Source: an uncultured Lachnospiraceae bacterium (GTDB taxonomy: Bacteria; Bacillota; Clostridia; Lachnospirales; Lachnospiraceae). Taken from it: a stretch of 57,486 bases of DNA. The notes beneath the pieces are model-generated. The model had not been told where the DNA came from, ran no database searches, and worked only from the letters and a program-made list of their open reading frames with translations. The stretch lies in contig CAKRAK010000019.1 in NCBI GenBank assembly GCA_934294885.1, positions 1-57,486 on the forward strand, written 5' to 3'. Both the position numbers and the translations under genes were made by a program. Every line of letters starts with the position of its first letter. Position 1 is the first letter of the stretch. Shown here in pieces: positions 36,472-42,877 of this stretch.

Positions 36472-37344
36472 TTACTGTGCATCAACCGGTGTCTTTGTGC
36501 GGTCTGCATTATATACATAGAAACCTTTACCGGTCTTACATCCAAGGTTACCACCACGAACCATCTTACGGATTAATGGACATGCACGGTATTTGCTATC
36601 ACCGGTCTCAGCATAAAGAACATCCATAATAGCAAGACAAATATCAAGACCAACGAAATCACCTAACTCAAGAGGTCCCATTGGATGATTTGCACCAAGC
36701 TTCATTGCTGCGTCAATACCTGCAATATCAGAAACACCTTCCATCTTAATGAAAGCAGCTTCGTTAATCATTGGGATTAAGATACGGTTTACAACAAATC
36801 CTGCAGCTTCGTTAACCTGAACAGGAGTCTTACCGATTTCTTCTGAAATCTTAACGATTGTATCAACTGTCTCCTGAGGAGTATTCACACCTGCAATAAC
36901 CTCAACCAATTTCATACGATCAGCAGGGTTAAAGAAATGCATACCAATCATAGGACGTGTTAATCCATTACCGATTTCAGTAATTGAAAGACTTGAAGTA
37001 TTAGAAGCGAAAATACACTCTGGCTTACAAATCTTGTCCAACTCACCAAAAGTAGTCTTCTTAACATCCATATTCTCAAATGCTGCTTCAACGATTAAAT
37101 CACAGTCAGCACAAAGATCTTCCTTAAGACCCGGTGTAATGCTTGCAAGAATTCCGTCAACCTTCTCCTGAGTCATTTTTCCTTTTTCAACAAGTCTTGC
37201 ATATCCTTTTGCAATCTTGTCCTTACCACCTTCAGCCCACTCCTGCTTAATATCACAGAGTGCAACCTCATAACCATCAACCATAGCGAATGCCTTAGCA
37301 ATACCCTGGCCCATAGTACCTGCGCCAATAACGCCAACCTTCAT
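36472..37344 (-). CDS. hbd: 3-Hydroxybutyryl-CoA dehydrogenase
   Basis: Reduces acetoacetyl-CoA to (S)-3-hydroxybutyryl-CoA with NAD(P)H. The N-terminal Rossmann loop is GAGTMGQGIAKAF, the catalytic His is in GMHFFNPADRMKLVE, and FVVNRILIPMINEA is in the dimerisation domain. The length of 290 residues is close to the family norm. AGGAGG precedes the ATG. A 178-bp gap with a hairpin separates it from crt upstream. Confidence 0.96.
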   Translation of the reverse strand: MKVGVIGAGTMGQGIAKAFAMVDGYEVALCDIKQEWAEGGKDKIAKGYARLVEKGKMTQEKVDGILASITPGLKEDLCADCDLIVEAAFENMDVKKTTFGELDKICKPECIFASNTSSLSITEIGNGLTRPMIGMHFFNPADRMKLVEVIAGVNTPQETVDTIVKISEEIGKTPVQVNEAAGFVVNRILIPMINEAAFIKMEGVSDIAGIDAAMKLGANHPMGPLELGDFVGLDICLAIMDVLYAETGDSKYRACPLIRKMVRGGNLGCKTGKGFYVYNADRTKTPVDAQ

Positions 37345-37478
37345 GTTTTTATCCTCCTAAATATATATTTTTAATAAACAAATACTTCCGGCGATGCAAA
37401 AAGCATCTGTATCGTTTATCCTGGAATCACAGAACAAACGCATATACGTTTTGTTTGTACTGCATTCCTATTTCACAC

Positions 37479-37508
37479 ATTTAGGATGGTCATAAGGCCA
37501 TCCTAAAT
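37479..37508 (-). other. Hairpin in the crt-hbd gap
   Basis: ATTTAGGATGG (37479-37489) pairs perfectly with CCATCCTAAAT (37498-37508). There is no T-run after it on the minus strand, so it is unlikely to be a full terminator; an mRNA-stability or processing hairpin at the 3-prime end of crt is more likely. Confidence 0.6.
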
Positions 37509-37522
37509 ATGATAAAATCTTT

Positions 37523-38314
37523 TTATTTGTTCTGGAAAGGTACAACCTTTAACTTCTTTTCTTTATCCTTCTCAAGGAAGTTACCCATTCCGGCTTTCTG
37601 ATCCTCTGTCTCAAAGCAATCACCGAATAATTTTTCCTCGATTACAATTGCCTGATCCATATCTACCTGTAAACCATCATTGATTGCCTTCTTACAGTTA
37701 CGAACTGCAATCGGAGCCTGAGCAGCAATACCTGCAGCCATTTTCTTAGCAGCCGGAATCAACTCATCTAATGGATATACAGCATTCACAAGACCAATTC
37801 TGTATGCTTCATCTGCTTTGATGTTACGAGCTGTATAAATCATCTGTTTTGCCATTCCCGGGCTTACAAGACGTGCCAATCTCTGTGTACCACCAAATCC
37901 AGGTGTAATACCAAGACCAACCTCCGGCTGACCAAATACAGCATTTTCAGAACAAATTCTGATATCACAGCTCATAGAAATCTCACAACCGCCACCTAAT
38001 GCAAATCCATTTACTGCAGCAATTACAGGAATCGGGAATGTCTCTAACTTACGGAAGACATCATTACCTTTCTTACCGAAAGCTTCACCCTCTGCCTTTG
38101 TCAAAGTTGACATCTCTCCAATATCAGCACCTGCTACAAATGATTTCTCACCGGCACCTGTTAAGATCAAAGCTCTTGTTGCATCCAAATCAACAGCATC
38201 CAATGTTGCATTCAATTCATCCAATACCTGACTGTTTAACGCATTCAATGCCTTTGGACGATTGATTGTAATCACTCCAACATATCCATCCTGTTCATAT
38301 GTGATAAATTCCAT
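37523..38314 (-). CDS. crt: 3-Hydroxybutyryl-CoA dehydratase (crotonase)
   Basis: An enoyl-CoA hydratase family enzyme that dehydrates 3-hydroxybutyryl-CoA to crotonyl-CoA. The oxyanion-hole segment is SFVAGADIGEM, the catalytic Glu residues lie in ALGGGCEISMSCDIR and QPEVGLGITPGFGGTQ. The start at 38314 gives 263 residues with AAGGAG upstream; the frame extends to 38344 without support. It is the second gene of the butyrate operon. Confidence 0.95.
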   Translation of the reverse strand: MEFITYEQDGYVGVITINRPKALNALNSQVLDELNATLDAVDLDATRALILTGAGEKSFVAGADIGEMSTLTKAEGEAFGKKGNDVFRKLETFPIPVIAAVNGFALGGGCEISMSCDIRICSENAVFGQPEVGLGITPGFGGTQRLARLVSPGMAKQMIYTARNIKADEAYRIGLVNAVYPLDELIPAAKKMAAGIAAQAPIAVRNCKKAINDGLQVDMDQAIVIEEKLFGDCFETEDQKAGMGNFLEKDKEKKLKVVPFQNK

Positions 38315-38340
38315 ATGTTTATCTCCTTTTAACTCTACTA

Positions 38341-38375
38341 ACAAGAGAAAGACAAGTATGTCTGCCTTTCTCTGT
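38341..38375 (-). other. Hairpin in the thl-crt gap
   Basis: GAGAAAGACA (38345-38354) pairs with TGCCTTTCTC (38363-38372) with one G-U pair, with a further ACA/TGT outside. No strong T-run follows on the minus strand. Like the hairpin in the crt-hbd gap it may separate or stabilise parts of the operon mRNA. Confidence 0.5.
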
Positions 38376-38410
38376 TTTATATATCTTAATAGTAATTCCT
38401 GTCAAAAAAA

Positions 38411-39592
38411 TTAGTCACGCTCAACGATAGTAGCACAACCCATACCACCACCGATACAAAGTGTAGCAAGACCCTTCTTAGCATCCTTCTTCTCCATCTC
38501 ATGAAGTAAGGTTACAAGAATACGACAACCGGAAGCTCCTACAGGATGTCCTAATGCAATTGCACCACCGTTTGGATTTAACTGCTCATCTGTAAATCCA
38601 AGATCCATCTGTACAGCGATTGACTGTGCAGCAAATGCCTCATTTGCCTCGATGATATCAAAGTCTTCAATCTTGTAGCCTGTCTTAGCCATAACCTTCT
38701 TTGTAGCAGCTACAGGACCAACACCCATGATTGCAGGATCACATCCACCAAGTGCACCGGCAACAAATGTAGCCATAGGCTTAACACCTAACTCTTTTGC
38801 TTTCTCTTCGCTCATAACCACGATTGCAGCAGCACCATCATTAATACCTGAAGAGTTAGCAGCTGTTACAATACCATCCGGCTTAAATGCAGGACGAAGT
38901 TTTGCAATACTCTCTGCTGTTGTACCAGGACGAGGACCTTCATCTGTATCAACAATAACGGTATTCTTTTTCTGCTTAACTTCAACAGGAACAATCTCAT
39001 CCTTGAATGCACCTGACTCAACAGCTGCAGCAGCCTTCTGCTGAGACTTAGCAGCAAACTCATCTAACTGCTGTCTTGTAATACCATACTTCTCGCATAC
39101 GTTCTCAGCTGTAATACCCATGTGATAATCATTGAATGCATCCCATAATGCGTCATTAACCATTGTATCCTTCATTGTTGCATTGCCCATACGATAACCA
39201 AAACGAGCCTTATCCAATGCATATGGAGCCATTGACATATTCTCCATACCACCTGCAACTACGATATCTGCATCGCCTGCCATAATCATCTGAGCAGCCA
39301 TGTTAACACAGTTCAAACCTGAACCACAAACAACGTTAACTGTAACAGCCGGTGTCTCAACCGGAAGACCAGCCTTGATAGATGCCTGACGTGCTACATT
39401 CTGACCAAGACCTGCCTGGATTACACAACCCATATATACATGATCAACCTGATCTGCAGGTACCCCAGCACGATTTAAAGCTTCCTTAATTACGATTGAA
39501 CCTAACACTGGAGCCGGAGTTGTGCTTAAACCACCGCCCATAGTTCCGATTGCTGTACGACATGCGCCAGCTAAAACAACTTTTTTTGACAT
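38411..39592 (-). CDS. thlA: Acetyl-CoA acetyltransferase (thiolase)
   Basis: A biosynthetic thiolase that condenses two acetyl-CoA to acetoacetyl-CoA, the entry to butyrate formation. The acylated cysteine is in VVCGSGLNCVNMA, the active-site His in GGAIALGHPVGASGCR and the second Cys in CIGGGMGCATIVE. The length of 393 residues is typical. GGAGG lies 10 nt before the ATG. It is the first gene of the operon and has a good promoter. Confidence 0.96.
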   Translation of the reverse strand: MSKKVVLAGACRTAIGTMGGGLSTTPAPVLGSIVIKEALNRAGVPADQVDHVYMGCVIQAGLGQNVARQASIKAGLPVETPAVTVNVVCGSGLNCVNMAAQMIMAGDADIVVAGGMENMSMAPYALDKARFGYRMGNATMKDTMVNDALWDAFNDYHMGITAENVCEKYGITRQQLDEFAAKSQQKAAAAVESGAFKDEIVPVEVKQKKNTVIVDTDEGPRPGTTAESIAKLRPAFKPDGIVTAANSSGINDGAAAIVVMSEEKAKELGVKPMATFVAGALGGCDPAIMGVGPVAATKKVMAKTGYKIEDFDIIEANEAFAAQSIAVQMDLGFTDEQLNPNGGAIALGHPVGASGCRILVTLLHEMEKKDAKKGLATLCIGGGMGCATIVERD

Positions 39593-39672
39593 AATTATCT
39601 ATCCTCCGTTTAAATTTTTGCGTTCGATAAAAGCATATAAAAAAACAGCCCATCCCCACGCAATCTGCTAAC

Positions 39673-39701
39673 AATATATCATAATTTAAAAAAACATGCA
39701 A
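39673..39701 (-). promoter_or_regulatory. Promoter of the thl-crt-hbd-bcd-etfBA operon
   Basis: Minus-strand TTGCAT (plus 39696-39701), 17-bp spacer, TATATT (plus 39673-39678). The leader to the thl start is about 75 nt. No Rex-type palindrome (TTGTTAA-N4-TTAACAA) was recognised. Confidence 0.65.
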
Positions 39702-39740
39702 CCGGATAACAATAATGTACATTGAAAAAAACATAACATA

Positions 39741-41633
39741 TTAATATTTTTTTCTCGATTTTTTTTGATTTTGGGAAAAATCTCTGTTTTTCTTTTTGCC
39801 CTCCCTTTTCTTTGCCTTATTATCTATATTTTTGGGGGTAATTTTTCTTGGTTTAATCAGACAGGATTTATCAAATCCAATCAGATCATTTCTACCACAT
39901 TTTAATAAGGCTTCCTTCACCAAATCATAATTTTCCGGTTTGTGATACTGGATCAAAGCCCGTTGCATCGCCTTCTCATGAGGATTATGGGGTGTATATA
40001 CCCTCTCCATGGTTCTCGGATCTACCCCCGTATAATACATACAGGTTGAAATGGTAGACGGTGTCGGATAAAAATCCTGCACCTGCTCCGGCATGTATCC
40101 AAGATCCCTGATATGCTCCGCTAATGCAATCGCTTCCTTTAATCCGGAACCGGGATGGGACGACATCAGATAAGGAACCAAATACTGTTCCTTCCCAATT
40201 TTTTTGTTCATTTTATAGAATCTGTCTACAAACTGTTCATATACCCTGTTTTCAGGCTTTCCCATAAGCTTAAGCACCGGATCCGCTACATGTTCAGGTG
40301 CAACACGCAATTGTCCGCTTACATGATATTTACAAAGCTCCTCCAAGAACGTATCATTTTTATCTGCCAAAACATAATCAAACCGAATTCCGGAGCGAAC
40401 AAATACTTTTTTGACTCCGGTCAAATTTCGAAGTTTCCGAAGCAACTCCACATAATCGGAATGGTCTACTTTAAGATTATTACACGGTTTCGGAAACAGA
40501 CATTGTTTGTTGGGACAAACTCCCATTTTCAACTGCTTCTCACAGGATGCATGCCTGAAATTTGCAGTCGGTCCTCCCACATCATGAATATAACCCTTAA
40601 AATCCGGTTCCTTTATCATTTGCTTTGCTTCCCGAATCAAGGATTCATGACTTCTGCATTGAACAATTCTTCCCTGATGAAATGTAAGGGCACAAAAGCT
40701 ACAGCCTCCAAAGCACCCACGATTACTGGTCAGAGAAAATTTTATTTCATTAATAGCCGGTACCCCGCCCTGTTTTTCATAGGAGGGATGGTAATTTCTC
40801 ATATAAGGAAGTTCATATATATCATCAAATTCCTGAGTTGACAACGGCAACGCCGGAGGATTTTGGACAATATACCTGTTTTCTCCGTACTTTTCAATCA
40901 AGGGTTTTGCCACAAAAGGATCCGTATTATGATACTGGGTACAAAAGCTTTTCGCGTACAGAAGGCGATCCTTTATCATCTCATCATATGATGGTAATTC
41001 AATTCCTTCATATACATTTTCCTTTTCCCTTGTTTTGTATACCGTTCCCCTTACAAAGGTTATATCCGATACCGTCAATCCACTATCCAGAGAATCAGCA
41101 ATTTCCACAATCGAGTGTTCACCCATTCCGTACATCAGCAAATCAGCTCCGCTATCCAGTAATATGGAACGCTTCAATTTATCCGACCAGTAATCATAAT
41201 GTGCCAGACGGCGAAGACTTGCCTCGATTCCACCAATAATGACAGGCGTATCCTTATAGGTTCTTTTAATCAGATTACAATACACAATGGTCGCATAATC
41301 CGGACGTTTCCCCATTACGCCTCCCGGCGAATATGCATCCTCCCTTCTTCTTTTTTTCGATACGGAATAATGATTCACCATAGAATCCATATTTCCGGCA
41401 GAAACCAAAAATCCCAATCTTGGTTTTCCAAAAACACAAATACTTTTTTCATCCTTCCAATCCGGTTGGGAAATAATTGCAACCTTATATCCTCTGGATT
41501 CCAAAACTCTGCTTATGATTGCATATCCAAAGGAGGAATGATCTATATACGCATCCCCGATTACATATACAAAATCCGGCTGCTCCCACCCTAATTGTTT
41601 CATTTCATTTCTTGTCAAAGGTAAAAAACCCAT
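39741..41633 (-). CDS. YgiQ family radical SAM protein
   Basis: A 630-residue radical SAM protein of the YgiQ/UPF0313 family. The N-terminal domain is characteristic (ADYVIGDAYIDH-like segment, here VYVIGDAYIDHSSFG), and the 4Fe-4S cluster motif CxxxCxxC is in RGCFGGCSFCALTF. Further cysteines lie in CPNKQCLFPKPC, also typical. The last 40 residues are Lys/Arg-rich. The reaction of the family is not established. It lies between mreB and the butyrate operon, and a mreB terminator precedes it. Confidence 0.92.
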   Translation of the reverse strand: MGFLPLTRNEMKQLGWEQPDFVYVIGDAYIDHSSFGYAIISRVLESRGYKVAIISQPDWKDEKSICVFGKPRLGFLVSAGNMDSMVNHYSVSKKRRREDAYSPGGVMGKRPDYATIVYCNLIKRTYKDTPVIIGGIEASLRRLAHYDYWSDKLKRSILLDSGADLLMYGMGEHSIVEIADSLDSGLTVSDITFVRGTVYKTREKENVYEGIELPSYDEMIKDRLLYAKSFCTQYHNTDPFVAKPLIEKYGENRYIVQNPPALPLSTQEFDDIYELPYMRNYHPSYEKQGGVPAINEIKFSLTSNRGCFGGCSFCALTFHQGRIVQCRSHESLIREAKQMIKEPDFKGYIHDVGGPTANFRHASCEKQLKMGVCPNKQCLFPKPCNNLKVDHSDYVELLRKLRNLTGVKKVFVRSGIRFDYVLADKNDTFLEELCKYHVSGQLRVAPEHVADPVLKLMGKPENRVYEQFVDRFYKMNKKIGKEQYLVPYLMSSHPGSGLKEAIALAEHIRDLGYMPEQVQDFYPTPSTISTCMYYTGVDPRTMERVYTPHNPHEKAMQRALIQYHKPENYDLVKEALLKCGRNDLIGFDKSCLIKPRKITPKNIDNKAKKREGKKKNRDFSQNQKKSRKKY

Positions 41634-41660
41634 AATCGCTCCATTCTACATAACAACACG

Positions 41661-41703
41661 AAAAAAGTGTCAAAAGAACATCTACCATTCTAAAGACACT
41701 TTT
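41661..41703 (-). terminator. Intrinsic terminator after mreB
   Basis: AAAAGTGTC (41663-41671) pairs with GACACTTTT (41695-41703), with an inner AGAA/TTCT pairing, followed on the minus strand by a T-run. Confidence 0.8.
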
Positions 41704-41708
41704 CATTC

Positions 41709-42674
41709 TTATGATTTTCCAGCACCTACAACTACTGCTTCCAATGCATTCGGAGAAACATTCGCACGAATACCGGTACTTTCCTCGACCAATTTATCCA
41801 TGCCATAAATCAAACTTCCACCGCCACTAAGTAAAATACCCGACTCTGCTATATCAGCAATCAATTCAGGAGGTGATATCTCTAAAACATTATGGATCGT
41901 ATCCAAAATCTGCGCAGTTACCTCTGCAAACGCTTCTATCGTCTCTTCAGACGAAACAATAATCCTTGCAGGAAATCCTGTTACAAGATCACGTCCCTTT
42001 ACTTCCATTGTAATCGGCTCTTCCCTCGGAAAAACCGTACCGATTGTCATCTTGATTTTTTCAGCTGTCGGCTCTCCAATCAAAAGATTATAGGTTCGCC
42101 GGATATATTTGATAATTGCATCATTATAATCATCACCTGCTATCTTGAGAGAGTTGCTTTCAACAATACCACCCAAAGAGATAACCGCAACATCTGTTGT
42201 TCCACCACCGATATCTACGATCATATTTCCTCTCGGAAGTGCAATATCAATCCCTGCACCAATTGCTGCCGCAATCGGTTCTTCCATAATATCAACATGC
42301 TTTGCACCGGAATGATACAAGGCATCTTCAACACCTCTACGCTCTAATTCCGTTACACCACTTGGTACACAAACACAAACCCGGGGTCTGCTTAACATAC
42401 GTTTTTTCTGCATCGTAGCCTCTATAAATGTTTTAAGCATTCGTTCCGTTACCGTATAATCAGAAATTACGCCCTGCTTCAAAGGACGAATCACTTCAAT
42501 GTAATCCGGCTCTTTCCCCATCATCTGTTTTGCTTTATTACCAATTGCAATTAATTTTTTTGATTTTTTTTCAAATGCAACAACCGAGGGCTGGTTAATT
42601 ACAATTCCTTTTCCCTTTACATAAACCAACACATTTGCGGTTCCCAAATCTATTCCAATGTCCATATCAAACAT
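41709..42674 (-). CDS. mreB: MreB/Mbl-type rod shape-determining protein
   Basis: A bacterial actin that organises lateral cell-wall synthesis at the inner membrane. The ATP-binding motifs are GIDLGTANVLVYV (phosphate 1), DIGGGTTDVAVISLGG (phosphate 2) and LSGGGSLIYG (adenosine). At 321 residues it is a little short: the tail ends right after VVVGAGKS, while most MreB proteins continue 10-20 residues. It stands alone without mreC and mreD, as Mbl or MreBH do in Bacillus, so it may be a secondary paralog. GGAGG precedes the ATG. Confidence 0.92.
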   Translation of the reverse strand: MFDMDIGIDLGTANVLVYVKGKGIVINQPSVVAFEKKSKKLIAIGNKAKQMMGKEPDYIEVIRPLKQGVISDYTVTERMLKTFIEATMQKKRMLSRPRVCVCVPSGVTELERRGVEDALYHSGAKHVDIMEEPIAAAIGAGIDIALPRGNMIVDIGGGTTDVAVISLGGIVESNSLKIAGDDYNDAIIKYIRRTYNLLIGEPTAEKIKMTIGTVFPREEPITMEVKGRDLVTGFPARIIVSSEETIEAFAEVTAQILDTIHNVLEISPPELIADIAESGILLSGGGSLIYGMDKLVEESTGIRANVSPNALEAVVVGAGKS

Positions 42675-42830
42675 ATTCTTTCGTCCTCCAAATCAAACAC
42701 CATCTATGAAAACCGATTAAAACACCGGCAAATTCGTAAAATAACACATTCATATTCATTACTTCAAACAAACTCAATATATATACTACCAAAAAATCAA
42801 AAAAAAACAATTACTTTTTTTCATCTTCAT

Positions 42831-42866
42831 AAAAAAGAGGAAAGATTTACAAATCTCTCCTCTTTT
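42831..42866 (-). terminator. Intrinsic terminator after the octad-repeat protein gene
   Basis: AAAAGAGGAAAGATTT (42833-42848) pairs with AAATCTCTCCTCTTTT (42851-42866) with one G-U pair on the RNA, followed on the minus strand by Ts. It lies 12 bp after the stop and separates this gene from mreB. Confidence 0.88.
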
Positions 42867-42877
42867 AAAACCAAATT

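Noticed and set aside
37345..37522. Terminator between crt and hbd
   Set aside because: The hairpin lacks a T-run and hbd has no visible promoter of its own, so read-through is expected.
39593..39740. Rex operator at the thl promoter
   Set aside because: Only partial TTGTTA-like half sites (for example near the -10) are present; the full dyad is missing.
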